Source of the DNA: JANJTB01 sp032027125
Lineage (GTDB): Bacteria > Bacteroidota > Ignavibacteria > Kapaibacteriales > UBA2268
Direction: 5' to 3'
Length of the DNA: 64,000 nt
NCBI GenBank assembly: GCA_032027125.1
Contig: JAVSMQ010000001.1
Span: 291,727 to 355,726, forward strand
Positions within the stretch are counted from its first letter, which is position 1; each line of letters begins with the position of its first letter. Below the pieces are notes generated by a model, which was not told the DNA's origin, did no database searches, and saw only the letters and a list, made by a program, of their open reading frames with translations. Shown here one piece after another: positions 1-8,835 of the stretch. The translations under genes and the position numbers were made by a program.

Positions 1-48
1 AAATATTATTTCATTTTCGATTAATATTTGTTTATTTTTAGGATTCAT
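1..48 (-). CDS. possible 5' end of a gene running off the left edge
   Basis: An ATG at 48-46 on the minus strand opens a frame with no stop to the window edge and encodes MNPKNKQILIENEIIF. It lies downstream of gyrA and its terminator, in the same orientation. Only 16 codons are visible, so no family can be named and it may be chance in AT-rich DNA. The stretch from 49 to 141 holds nothing else that I can identify. Confidence 0.3.
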   Translation of the reverse strand, partial: MNPKNKQILIENEIIF

Positions 49-141
49 AATATGGTATATCAAACCTTTGGCATTTATAATCAGAAAATTATTTATGAAT
101 TTCAAAATTTAACAATTGAAGTTTTGCTACATATATTAACT

Positions 142-176
142 AAAAAAAAATTCCCCTTCATCAGTTAATGAAGAGG
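142..176 (-). terminator. intrinsic terminator downstream of gyrA
   Basis: On the minus strand a 9-bp stem (arms 168-176 and 153-161, one mismatch) with a 6-nt loop is followed by a run of nine T residues (142-150 on the plus strand reads as A). It lies about 50 bp past the gyrA stop codon. Confidence 0.85.
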
Positions 177-225
177 AATAATATTTTATTAAAAGATTTA
201 CCGAACAAATCGGACAATGAGAAAA

Positions 226-2727
226 TTACAACATTGGTTCCTGACCATTTTCATCAATGTTCTCAATACCGTTTTCATCAATAATTTCTTCGTCGTCATC
301 ACGGTTAACGGTTGTAATATCGGCAATTCTATCACCCTCATCCAGACGAATCAGTTTAACTCCCTGAGTATTTCTGCCAATTGTACGAATATTTTTAATA
401 CTTTGTCTGATAAGAATACCGTTTACAGTCATAACTACAAGGTCTTCGCTGTCAACTGCGGGCAATAATCCGACCACTTTACCGGTTTTAGTTGTAAGAT
501 TCATAGAGATAACACCCTTAGCACCGCGTTTAGTGAGTCTGAAATCTTCAAATTTGGTACGTTTACCGTAACCGTTCTCACTGACAACCAAAACCTGAGA
601 GTCAGAGCGTCTGATGATTATCATAGAAATTACATAATCGCTTTTAGCGAGTGATATTCCTCTAACCCCGGCAGCAGTTCTTCCCATAGCTCTTACATCG
701 GATTCACGGAAGCGGCATGCCAGTCCTTCGTGAGTACCAATTATTACATCACAATTGCCGTCAGTAATTTCAGCACCGATAAGTTTGTCGCCATCTTCGA
801 GATTGATAGCAATTATACCATTTTGTCTAACATGCGAGAAGGCAGTCATATCAGTTTTCTTGATTGTTCCTTTCAAAGTACACATCATGGTATATTCGCT
901 GTCAGTAAATTCTTTAACCGGCAGTAAAGCAGTAACCTTCTCATCCGGAAGTTTGCCGATTACATTTGCAATTGACCTTCCTTTTGAATTACGGCTTCCT
1001 TCCGGCAAATCATATACCTTAATTCTGTAAACTCTTCCGGCATCGGTAAAGAACAGTAGGAAATGGTGTGTCGAAGCCTGATAAATAAATTCGATAAAGT
1101 CATCATCATAGGTTCCGGTGCCGCTCGAACCGCGTCCGCCCTTATTTTGACGGCGATAGTTTGAAAGCGGTGTTCTTTTGATGTATCCATTATGAGACAT
1201 AGTCACGATGACATCTTCATTTGCAATCATATCTTCAACTGAAAACTCTCTCGAATCCATTATGATTTCAGTTCTTCTTGCATCGCCGTATCTCTCACGA
1301 ATTTCGATTAATTCCTGAGTTATGATGGACATTTGCAAATCACGGCTTGCCAATATTGCTTTTAATTTTTCGATAATCTGCAGAATTTCGCGATATTCTT
1401 TCTGAATTTTTTCACGTTCAAGACCGGTTAATCTCTGCAATCTCATTTCAAGTATTGCTTTTGCCTGAAGTTCGGATAATCCGAAATTTGACTGCAAAGC
1501 AACAGATGCAGAATTGGGGTCACGAGATTCTCTGATTGTTTTGATTACTGCATCAAGATTATCAAGAGCAATTATAAAACCTTCTAAAATATGGGCTCTT
1601 TTTTCTGCCTGGTCAAGTTCGTATTTGGTTCTTTTGACTACTACTTCATTTCTGAAGGTTATGAAATACTGCATCATCTGCTTTAGAGTCAGCACTTTTG
1701 GTCTGCCGTTAACAAGGGAAAGCATATTGGCACCGAAAGTAACCTGAAGCTGTGAATGTTTAAACAGATTATTAAGAACAACATCAGGATTAGCATCTCT
1801 TTTCAAATCAATGACAATACGCATACCATTTCTGTCGGATTCATCATTCAGTCCAGAAATATCCTCAACAACCTTATTTCTAACAAGGTCAGCAATTCTT
1901 TCAATCAATGTAGCTTTATTTACCTGATAAGGCAATTCGGCTACAATCAATGATTGTCTGGCTTTTGATTTATTTTCTTCAATAAATACTTTTGCCCTGA
2001 CAGTTATTTTTCCGCGACCGGTAAGGATTGCTTCTCTTACACCGTTATAACCGTATATAATGCCGCCTGTCGGAAAATCCGGTGCAGGAATATACTTCAT
2101 TATTTCTTCGTCGGTTAATTCAGGATTTTCAATTAATGCTACCAGACCGTTTACAACTTCTGTAAGATTATGCGGAGGAATATTTGTCGCCATTCCTACC
2201 GCGATTCCGCTTGCTCCATTTACAAGCAGTGTTGGAAGAACAGTTGGAAGTACTGTAGGCTCTTTAAGTGATTCATCAAAATTATTTTGGAATGCTACTG
2301 TTTCTTTATCTAAATCTCTTAAAGTCTGTGTAGCAATATGTGACAATCTTGATTCTGTATAACGCATTGCTGCCGGCGGGTCGCCGTCAACCGAACCGAA
2401 GTTTCCCTGACCGTCAACCAATGGATAACGCATACTCCAGTCCTGAGCAAGTCTAACCATAGCTTCATATACCGAACTGTCGCCATGAGGGTGATATTTA
2501 CCAAGCACTTCACCGACCAGACGTGCAGACTTTTTGTAAGGTCTGTTCGGAGCTAAACCTAATTCCTGCATTGCGAATAATATTCTTCTGTGTACAGGTT
2601 TCAAACCGTCCCTTACATCAGGCAGGGCTCGTGATACAATTACAGACATTGAGTAATCCAAATAAGAATTACGCATTTCGTCTTCGAGTAGAGTCTCTAC
2701 TATTTGACCTTTATCAAGCAATGACAT
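226..2727 (-). CDS. gyrA: DNA gyrase subunit A
   Basis: GyrA is the breakage-reunion subunit of type IIA topoisomerase gyrase, which introduces negative supercoils with GyrB. The 833-aa protein has the winged-helix core; the catalytic tyrosine is Tyr123 in AAMRYTE. The quinolone-resistance region reads HPHGDSSVYEAM, with Ser84 and Glu88 at the positions equivalent to E. coli Ser83 and Asp87, so it looks wild type. A GyrA box (QNKGGRG) opens the C-terminal beta-pinwheel, which separates it from ParC-like proteins that lack a clear box. The C-terminus is an acidic tail rich in Asp, Glu and Asn. The gene stands alone with its own promoter (2768-2799) and terminator (142-176). No Shine-Dalgarno is obvious before the ATG. 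gyrB is not in the window. Confidence 0.97.
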   Translation of the reverse strand: MSLLDKGQIVETLLEDEMRNSYLDYSMSVIVSRALPDVRDGLKPVHRRILFAMQELGLAPNRPYKKSARLVGEVLGKYHPHGDSSVYEAMVRLAQDWSMRYPLVDGQGNFGSVDGDPPAAMRYTESRLSHIATQTLRDLDKETVAFQNNFDESLKEPTVLPTVLPTLLVNGASGIAVGMATNIPPHNLTEVVNGLVALIENPELTDEEIMKYIPAPDFPTGGIIYGYNGVREAILTGRGKITVRAKVFIEENKSKARQSLIVAELPYQVNKATLIERIADLVRNKVVEDISGLNDESDRNGMRIVIDLKRDANPDVVLNNLFKHSQLQVTFGANMLSLVNGRPKVLTLKQMMQYFITFRNEVVVKRTKYELDQAEKRAHILEGFIIALDNLDAVIKTIRESRDPNSASVALQSNFGLSELQAKAILEMRLQRLTGLEREKIQKEYREILQIIEKLKAILASRDLQMSIITQELIEIRERYGDARRTEIIMDSREFSVEDMIANEDVIVTMSHNGYIKRTPLSNYRRQNKGGRGSSGTGTYDDDFIEFIYQASTHHFLLFFTDAGRVYRIKVYDLPEGSRNSKGRSIANVIGKLPDEKVTALLPVKEFTDSEYTMMCTLKGTIKKTDMTAFSHVRQNGIIAINLEDGDKLIGAEITDGNCDVIIGTHEGLACRFRESDVRAMGRTAAGVRGISLAKSDYVISMIIIRRSDSQVLVVSENGYGKRTKFEDFRLTKRGAKGVISMNLTTKTGKVVGLLPAVDSEDLVVMTVNGILIRQSIKNIRTIGRNTQGVKLIRLDEGDRIADITTVNRDDDEEIIDENGIENIDENGQEPML

Positions 2728-2767
2728 ATTTGAGTTCTTATATTAAATGTTATTTATAACAAACTTA

Positions 2768-2799
2768 CAAAAATACGGAAAAATATCGAATTTTACAAG
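2768..2799 (-). promoter_or_regulatory. Bacteroidota-type promoter of gyrA
   Basis: Minus-strand -7 box TATTTTTG (2775-2768) fits TAnnTTTG exactly. CTTG (2799-2796) lies exactly 20 nt upstream as the -33 element. The start codon is about 40 nt downstream of the -7 box. Confidence 0.65.
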
Positions 2800-3016
2800 G
2801 ATTAATAAGGTTGTGAAGATTTAATAATCACCCTAAGACTAATTTTTTTTGAACAATATTTTAAATTTCTATATGATTGGTTATCAATCAGAAAGTCTGT
2901 ATCACCGGTTGGGTTTAGAAAAGGTTATGAAATTTTAGTTAATTGTTATACTAAAGGAAAATTTTCTTTTAAAAAGAGATAAAATTTTGTTAATTTACAG
3001 CACTTTTGGTGCAAAT

Positions 3017-4906
3017 ATGAATAAAACTTTTTTAGTATCTGTAATTGGAATGTTATCTATTGGATTTGTATTCCTGACGGGATGCTCAGGGGCTAAGCCG
3101 TTGACTAAGATTAAGACTGTTGATTTCAAAGGTGTTACCCAAAGTATGAAGGGAGAAAAACCTGTACTTAAATGGAATTTCGAAAATGCTGAAAAGGTAA
3201 AGATTAACGGTATTCAAAGAAATTACAATCCGATTGACAGTATATCAGTTTCTGCCGATACTACAAAAATCTACAATTTTATTGTTACAAAAGAAAATGA
3301 TACTCTTAATCTTGTTTGGAGAGTTTTTGTTGACCAGCCGGCAACAGGAATCGAAACAGGTAAGTTGAACGATATTATTAATCAAACAAAACCATCATAT
3401 ATCAATTCGAATTTCCTTCGCGGAGTTCAATCCAATAAATCAACAACAGATGTAAAAACTTTAAAAATTATGCGTCACTACTATCCGTTTGAGAGTAAAA
3501 ACTCAATACGGGCAAAAGCTTTGGTATTAGACGAATTTGGAAATTACATAAGCGGTTTTGGCACAAAAGGTACCGGATTTATTGAACTGAATGGAACTAC
3601 AGGCTGCACAGGAAATATCAAAAATTCTCCCGTTACCGGTTTTAGGGAATTTACTGCTGAAGACGACAGTAATGGTGTTGATTTTGCATTGGTTCTTGAT
3701 AATTCTTCAATTGCAGGTGATTATTTTCCGATTTACGAACAAATCAAAACGTTTTTGAAGGGATATTCTCAGGATGACCGATTTGCATTATATAACTTTA
3801 ATCAGAATTTTAAAGAAACAATTTCATTAAAATCATCAAAAGAAATATCTGATTCTGAAATAACCGGCGTCAAATCCGGCGGTTTATCTGCTATTTTCAA
3901 ATCCTTAAAATACTCTATTGAACGCCTGACAACTGAAATCAGTAAAAGAAAAAAAGTGATTGTACTTGTAGCATACAGCACAGATAATGCTTCAATTATC
4001 TATGACCGTAATGATATTATAGATTTGGCAATTAGCCGCGATATTCCTGTTTATGTTGTTGGTGTCGGTAATGCTGTTGACAGCTATTCGCTAAGTTCAG
4101 TTGCTAATCTGACAGGAGCAAAATATTACAATGTTGATGAAAATGAACTTGACAATATTTCACTTATTTTCAATGAAATTATATTTGCCCAGAAATCCGG
4201 CTATCAGTTTGATGTTCCTGTATCGGCCGATCAAACAGGCGGATGTACTATCATAAATGCCAATATTGAATTTGTAACCGTTACATCAAGATGTTACGAT
4301 ACACTTGCATTTCCAACTGTTCGGGGAAGACATGAATTCAATTACATGGCGGTTGCCTCATTTGAATTTAGAGATACAGTAGTTTCTGATGAATATCTCG
4401 AATCGGCTGAAATTTTGGCTGGTGTGTTAATTCAAAATCCTGATTTATCAATCGAATTAATCGGAAACGCAAGCATTGAAGGTAATGATAAATTTAATTA
4501 TCATTTAGGTTTGAAGCGTGCTCAATCAGTCCGCAAACTGTTGATACAGCAAGGTGCAGACCCATCCAAAATAAGAGTAAGAAGCGACGGAAGCAATAAT
4601 CCGGTATATTATCTTCAGGAATCTCAATGGATGCAATACTATAATCGCAGAGTAGAAATGCGGTGGTTAGACCCTTCCCTGCTGCCTTATGAAATTGTAG
4701 CTCAAATTTCTGAAACTGAAACCGACGCACTCGGAAATGTTGAGAAATGGGAAGATTTGGGATACCGTTCATATTACGAGAGATACCTGCAAAATAATTT
4801 TCCTGTTTACAGAGTAAAGATTTGGGGATTCTCAACCACCAAAGATGCTGAAAAAACTGCAAAAAAATTATCCGGTGATTACGGTATGCCGTTCTTTGTT
4901 CAATAG
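3017..4906 (+). CDS. OmpA-family lipoprotein with VWA-like domain
   Basis: A 629-aa predicted outer-membrane lipoprotein. I start it at the ATG at 3017 because MNKTFLVSVIG begins a signal peptide ending in the lipobox LTGC (Cys23); an in-frame TTG 10 codons upstream adds only non-signal residues. The middle carries a von Willebrand A-like fold (DFALVLDNSS, then YVVGVGN), with the DxSxS metal motif imperfect (DNSSI). The C-terminal third has an OmpA-like peptidoglycan-binding domain (LGLKRAQSVRKLL, NRRVEMRW), and the last 60 residues (VYRVKIWGFSTTKDAEKTAK) resemble a SPOR-type repeat. The OmpA part implies anchoring to the cell wall; the ligand of the VWA part is unknown. It is monocistronic. 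Confidence 0.8.
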   Translation: MNKTFLVSVIGMLSIGFVFLTGCSGAKPLTKIKTVDFKGVTQSMKGEKPVLKWNFENAEKVKINGIQRNYNPIDSISVSADTTKIYNFIVTKENDTLNLVWRVFVDQPATGIETGKLNDIINQTKPSYINSNFLRGVQSNKSTTDVKTLKIMRHYYPFESKNSIRAKALVLDEFGNYISGFGTKGTGFIELNGTTGCTGNIKNSPVTGFREFTAEDDSNGVDFALVLDNSSIAGDYFPIYEQIKTFLKGYSQDDRFALYNFNQNFKETISLKSSKEISDSEITGVKSGGLSAIFKSLKYSIERLTTEISKRKKVIVLVAYSTDNASIIYDRNDIIDLAISRDIPVYVVGVGNAVDSYSLSSVANLTGAKYYNVDENELDNISLIFNEIIFAQKSGYQFDVPVSADQTGGCTIINANIEFVTVTSRCYDTLAFPTVRGRHEFNYMAVASFEFRDTVVSDEYLESAEILAGVLIQNPDLSIELIGNASIEGNDKFNYHLGLKRAQSVRKLLIQQGADPSKIRVRSDGSNNPVYYLQESQWMQYYNRRVEMRWLDPSLLPYEIVAQISETETDALGNVEKWEDLGYRSYYERYLQNNFPVYRVKIWGFSTTKDAEKTAKKLSGDYGMPFFVQ

Positions 4907-5134
4907 GATAAATTGTCGGGTTTCAAGAGAATAAAATTTATATAGGGATTTTACTAGAGCTTTTCTATTCAGGAAGTTTAATTGTAAAGTATATTTTTTT
5001 GATTTAACTTACTGATTGAATTTAACTGCTTATCATTGAGTCAATTTAAAAATTTGTTTTTATCAGGTAAATTATTTAATTTTGATAAATATAACTTAGT
5101 TTTATTTGTAAAAGTGATTAATAACAGGAAAAAT

Positions 5135-6175
5135 ATGCCGAATCTTCAAATATCCAAACTGACTACTATATCTCATCATATTGATGAAGAGCAGAATCTG
5201 CACCCTGAAGCAACAGGTGATTTCACTTCAATACTAAATGATTTGACGCTTGCTCTCAGAATTATTTCACGTGATGTCCGCAGGGCAGGTTTGAATGACG
5301 TACTCGGACTTACACGTGATACAAATATACACGGCGAACAGGTCAGAAAGCTCGACACATATTCAAATGATGTAATCAAAAGAGCAATGCAGCGCAGCGG
5401 CAAGATTTGTATTATGGCATCAGAAGAAGATGATGACATTATTCTTATTCCCAAAACCGGGAATAAATCTAAATATGTTATGGTTTTCGATCCGCTTGAC
5501 GGTTCGTCCAATATTGATGTGAATGTTACAATCGGCACTATTTTCGGAGTTTATGAAAGGCTGGATACAGAATCAGAAGAACCCGGTACAATTGAAGATG
5601 TCGTGCAGGAGGGCTACAAACTAAAAGCTGCCGGTTATGCACTTTACGGAAGCAGTACAATGCTTGTATATACAACAGGACACGGTGTTCATTCATTTAC
5701 TTATGACCCAACACTCGGAGAATTTCTGTTGACAAAGGAACATATAATAATGCCCAAAAAGGGGAAATATTACAGCACAAACGAAGGCAATTTTTACAAG
5801 TGGTCTGAAAATATTCAGCAATATATTCAATTTATAAAAACTCCTGCTGCGGATAATTCAAAACCTTATTCACTCAGGTACATAGGAACTGCCGTAGCTG
5901 ACATCCACAGAACATTGCTGACAGGCGGAATTTATCTTTATCCAGAAGATATTTCAATGCCGAACGGGAAATTGCGGATAGTTTACGAGGCGAATACTCT
6001 TGCGATGATAATTGAGCAAGCCGGCGGCAGGTCAACCGACGGTCACAGACGTATTTTGGAAATAAAACCAGACAGTATTCATCAGAGAACACCTTTTATA
6101 GCCGGAAGTTTAGAGGATGTTTTGGAATTTGAGTCATTTGTTAAAGGTGAGCATCCCTCACAAAAAGTTTTATAG
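5135..6175 (+). CDS. fbp: fructose-1,6-bisphosphatase class I
   Basis: Hydrolyses fructose 1,6-bisphosphate to fructose 6-phosphate and phosphate in gluconeogenesis, in the cytoplasm. The 346-aa product carries the class I metal/phosphate signature FDPLDGSSNIDVNVTIGT and the substrate-binding region GGIYLYPED followed by YEANTLAMIIEQAGG. I chose the ATG at 5135 because family members start close to this point (MPNLQISKLTT); an upstream in-frame start at 5036 would add 33 AT-rich, non-conserved residues. It is monocistronic; with glgP at the other end of the window it gives this organism a gluconeogenesis/glycogen branch. Confidence 0.95.
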   Translation: MPNLQISKLTTISHHIDEEQNLHPEATGDFTSILNDLTLALRIISRDVRRAGLNDVLGLTRDTNIHGEQVRKLDTYSNDVIKRAMQRSGKICIMASEEDDDIILIPKTGNKSKYVMVFDPLDGSSNIDVNVTIGTIFGVYERLDTESEEPGTIEDVVQEGYKLKAAGYALYGSSTMLVYTTGHGVHSFTYDPTLGEFLLTKEHIIMPKKGKYYSTNEGNFYKWSENIQQYIQFIKTPAADNSKPYSLRYIGTAVADIHRTLLTGGIYLYPEDISMPNGKLRIVYEANTLAMIIEQAGGRSTDGHRRILEIKPDSIHQRTPFIAGSLEDVLEFESFVKGEHPSQKVL

Positions 6176-6239
6176 ACATTTTGTTTTAAAATATTAACCT
6201 TCCGAATGCCTGTAAACTATGGATTGGGTGTTATTTCAC

Positions 6240-6374
6240 TAAGAGACTGTTGAAAAAGTATTTTTTGTCACCCTGAGCGAAGTCGAAGGGTCTTCTAAAT
6301 AAGTATTCATGCGCTTGACATATTTCGACTTCGCTCAATATGACAGATTTTATTAGTTTATCAACAGACTCCTA
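6240..6374. mobile_element. MITE-like inverted-repeat element with TA flanks
   Basis: A 131-bp non-coding element. Terminal inverted repeats are AGAGACTGTTGA (6242-6253) and TCAACAGACTCC (6361-6372), matching at 10 of 12 positions, and both ends are bordered by TA (6240-6241 and 6373-6374). A second internal pair of 21-nt arms (6266-6286 and 6325-6345) contains the GAGCGAAGTCGA motif. The TA duplication and lack of coding capacity fit a MITE mobilised by a Tc1/mariner or IS630-type transposase, which is inference. Its right end supplies the stop codon of the minus-strand ATPase gene next door. A relative lies at 54657-54760. Confidence 0.6.
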
Positions 6375-7574
6375 ACTATTTTCCATTAGAAATTTAGGTA
6401 AATAATAATGTTTAATTCCATTTTTATTTGACGGGAAAAACTTTTCAAGGGATAAAACTATCTTTTTATGATTATTGGATATTTTCTCAAGATTACCAAA
6501 TTCTCTTTCTATTGTTGATTCTTCAGACAGATTTTTACAAACCTGCAAGTAAATAATTTCATTCTGCTTTTCAGCAATAAAATCAATTTCAAGTCCGTTG
6601 ATAGCACCTATTGTAACCTTATATCCCTGGCTTAGAAATTCAAGATAAACAATATTTTCGAGTAATCCTGAAATATCATCTTCTTTATAACCAAGTAAAC
6701 CGTGACGTAAACCAATATCACCAATAAATACTTTATCGTAAAATTCTAAATACTTTTTACCTTTTATATCATATCTTGGAACTTTGTATAACAAAAATGC
6801 TGACTGTAAATAGTTCAGATAATTCTGAACAGTCTCAGTATTTATATTTATTCTATGTGATTTAAAATAGTTGGCAATACTTTTTGAAGTTGTGATATTT
6901 CCGATATTGTCAAAAAGATATATGACAATTTTTTCTAAAACTGCTGCATCTCTAATTTTGTTCCTGATTAGTACATCTTTTAAAATTACAGTATTAAATA
7001 TTCCATTCAAATAATTGAATACAGGTTCATCTTCTAAAGGAAATAAATGAATACCCGGCAATCCGCCATATCTCAAAAATCCAACAAAATTGTCATCCAA
7101 ATCTTTATTTTTATTTTCAATAAATTGATTGAATTCCTTAAAAGTTAGTGGAAAAACAGGTATTTCTATATATCTGCCACTAATTAGTGTTGCAAGTTCT
7201 GATGAAAGCAGATTTGCATTAGAACCTGTTATATATATATCAGCTATACCATTTGATAAAAAGGATGAAATTGCCTTTTCCCAATTTTGAATTTCCTGAA
7301 TCTCATCTATAAAAAGTATTTTTTTTGACTTAATTCCATTAAATTTTTCTTTTACATATAGGTTGAGATCATTATAGTCACGTATAAAACTGAACTCAAG
7401 TGACTCCATGTTAATCATTAAAGGCACATACTCTTTATCATTTTCGCAAATCTCATGTGAAAACATATTCAAAATAGTACTTTTACCGACTCTTCTCATA
7501 CCTGTCAAAACCTTTATTATTGGTTTTTCAAGATATAATTTCATTTTATCAATATATATACTTCTTCTTATCAA
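6372..7574 (-). CDS. AAA ATPase of the DUF4143 family
   Basis: A 400-aa P-loop ATPase of the widespread AAA_14/DUF4143 group, whose cellular role is not settled. Walker A is GMRRVGKST (residues 25-33), Walker B is ILFIDEIQE, and a sensor-like ITGSNANLL follows; the C-terminal DUF4143 part ends in a nuclease-like patch (LEIDFIAEKQNEIIYLQVCK, recalling the PD-(D/E)XK core). The start is TTG at 7574: family members begin with this IRRSIYIDK segment, and GAGG lies 8 nt upstream. The first ATG would be at 7544. The last codons run into the neighbouring MITE, which provides the TAG stop. These genes are often in accessory DNA, which fits the surrounding decayed genes. Confidence 0.85.
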   Translation of the reverse strand: MIRRSIYIDKMKLYLEKPIIKVLTGMRRVGKSTILNMFSHEICENDKEYVPLMINMESLEFSFIRDYNDLNLYVKEKFNGIKSKKILFIDEIQEIQNWEKAISSFLSNGIADIYITGSNANLLSSELATLISGRYIEIPVFPLTFKEFNQFIENKNKDLDDNFVGFLRYGGLPGIHLFPLEDEPVFNYLNGIFNTVILKDVLIRNKIRDAAVLEKIVIYLFDNIGNITTSKSIANYFKSHRININTETVQNYLNYLQSAFLLYKVPRYDIKGKKYLEFYDKVFIGDIGLRHGLLGYKEDDISGLLENIVYLEFLSQGYKVTIGAINGLEIDFIAEKQNEIIYLQVCKNLSEESTIEREFGNLEKISNNHKKIVLSLEKFFPSNKNGIKHYYLPKFLMENS

Positions 7575-7652
7575 AATAATATCCTCAAATCTTTCAAATA
7601 ATTTACAAAAATAATAAAATAGTTTCGGATATAATCGTAAATTTTTAACAAT

Positions 7653-7760
7653 TCATATACAATTACGGATATAACATGAAGTTTTTGTTGATGCCATTCT
7701 GAATTCCAATCCTAATGTAAAATTTCCGTTATATAAATTTGTTTCAGGTTTGTACCGCAG
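7653..7760 (-). other. possible relict coding fragment
   Basis: An open stretch of 35 codons on the minus strand without an obvious start encodes RYKPETNLYNGNFTLGLEFR and then MASTKTSCYIR before a TGA at 7653. The composition looks more protein-like than random AT-rich sequence and recalls the C-terminus of a larger protein, but no family can be assigned. It follows the interrupted T9SS gene and may be debris from a lost neighbour. Confidence 0.15.
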
Positions 7761-7767
7761 TTATTGA

Positions 7768-7944
7768 CTACATCTTCAAAAACTTCTCAACCTTTTCGCC
7801 GATTTTGATGTAATATATTCCCGGGGAGAGATGGGAGATATTAATTCTTATTAGTTTAGACATCCCTACCTGACTATCATTGACAATCAAGAATGATTGT
7901 GCTAATTCTGTTCCAAGCATATTGAAGATATGCACAAATTCATT
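7768..7944 (-). pseudogene. cut-off T9SS sorting-domain tail of the preceding gene
   Basis: The same reading frame continues for 58 codons after the TAA at 7945-7947 and ends at TAG (7768). It encodes EFVHIFNMLGTELAQ, then INISHLSPGIYYIKIGEK and a basic KFLKM end, which is the second half of a type A T9SS C-terminal domain. Joined in frame to the upstream YPNPAEDYIEINIS it restores a complete sorting domain of about 80 residues, so the gap is a single nonsense codon, most simply CAA (Gln) changed to TAA. Without this part the upstream protein should not be exported across the outer membrane or attached by T9SS. Confidence 0.75.
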
Positions 7945-8643
7945 TTAAGCAAAGGGCTTAGGCTCTTTATTACTTATGTTGATTTCAATATAATCCTCTG
8001 CAGGATTGGGATATATATTGATTGAATTAGTTGGTAAATCTTCAACTGAGGTAGGATTAATACACTCAATTTGAACCGGTTCGACAGCTTTATATATACA
8101 TCCGAAACTATTACCGTTTTTAAGAACAATAGAAACACCCCATACATCTGTATTATATTTTTCGGTAATAGAAGCTAAAATATAAGAGAAACCCTGTAAA
8201 CTATCAGAATTATCTGTGACAAAATTTACAAGAGATACGTTTTTTTTAATTTCATTTGCTATATCAACAGAATTTAACCAATTTTCATTTAAAGCAATAA
8301 TTGCTCTTTTCGGATTACCATCTTTATCAATTTCCAGGATATGTTTATATTCACCATCAATCTTGGAAACATCATAAAAATATGAAGCTGTATCTGATAA
8401 TTCTTTTGAAATAAAAATAAATTTCCAGATTTTTGCTGTTCCTTCATAAAAATTTAAATTTGTTCCATTTTCTAATGCACTATTTGTCATAGCAGCACAT
8501 AAATCGTATTTGTCGGGAATTTCGTTATCAATTGTAATGAGTCCATTATAAGCCTCACGTGCCGACATATATTCCAATTCCTGTGAATTTGAATTGAAAT
8601 AATTTGAAAACAATAAAATAAACAATAAAAAAAGCTTTTTCAT
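7945..8643 (-). CDS. secreted protein of unknown function, truncated T9SS cargo
   Basis: 232 aa with a clear signal peptide (MKKLFLLFILLFSNYF, cleavage near SNSQ). The body matches no family I recognise; it is a mixed alpha/beta protein with few cysteines. Near the end it enters a T9SS type A sorting domain (INIYPNPAEDYIEINIS) and stops at KEPKPFA. The remaining half of that domain continues in the same frame beyond the stop (7768-7944), so this gene is disrupted by one nonsense codon or has a sequencing error there. The intact product would be 291 aa. A TATATTTG box at 8676-8683 lies about 33 nt upstream of the ATG. Confidence 0.75.
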   Translation of the reverse strand: MKKLFLLFILLFSNYFNSNSQELEYMSAREAYNGLITIDNEIPDKYDLCAAMTNSALENGTNLNFYEGTAKIWKFIFISKELSDTASYFYDVSKIDGEYKHILEIDKDGNPKRAIIALNENWLNSVDIANEIKKNVSLVNFVTDNSDSLQGFSYILASITEKYNTDVWGVSIVLKNGNSFGCIYKAVEPVQIECINPTSVEDLPTNSINIYPNPAEDYIEINISNKEPKPFA

Positions 8644-8675
8644 AATATTTCCGGAAAATTTATTTATAATCTTTA

Positions 8676-8683
8676 CAAATATA
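8676..8683 (-). promoter_or_regulatory. candidate -7 promoter box
   Basis: Minus-strand TATATTTG fits TAnnTTTG and is placed about 33 nt before the start codon of the truncated T9SS gene. No TTG is found 20 nt upstream, so only the -7 element supports it. Confidence 0.35.
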
Positions 8684-8784
8684 ACTAAAGATATTTATAA
8701 TTGAAGATTATTATCCAATAAAAATAATGTTTTAATCTTGTTCTTTAGCAAATATTCTTAGTTGCTTGAACTAATATTTTACTT

Positions 8785-8835
8785 CTATACAATTTTGTGA
8801 AGTTGCGGTAATATTTTCCAATTTGTCTTTTTCAT
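8785..8835 (-). CDS. 16-codon ORF overlapping the antitoxin-like gene
   Basis: An ATG overlaps the stop codon of the ribbon-helix-helix gene as ATGA (8832-8835) and opens a frame of 16 codons, MKKTNWKILPQLHKIV, before a TAG. This four-base overlap is the usual joint between antitoxin and toxin genes, so the ORF may be the stump of a lost toxin gene. It is too short to assign to a family and may not be made. Confidence 0.25.
   Translation of the reverse strand: MKKTNWKILPQLHKIV

Noticed and set aside
2987..3016. Earlier TTG start for the OmpA/VWA lipoprotein
   Set aside because: The ten extra residues precede a complete signal peptide and spoil it; ATG at 3017 is preferred.
5036..5134. Longer N-terminus for fructose-1,6-bisphosphatase
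   Set aside because: The 33 extra residues are AT-rich and not part of the family; the conserved start is at 5135.
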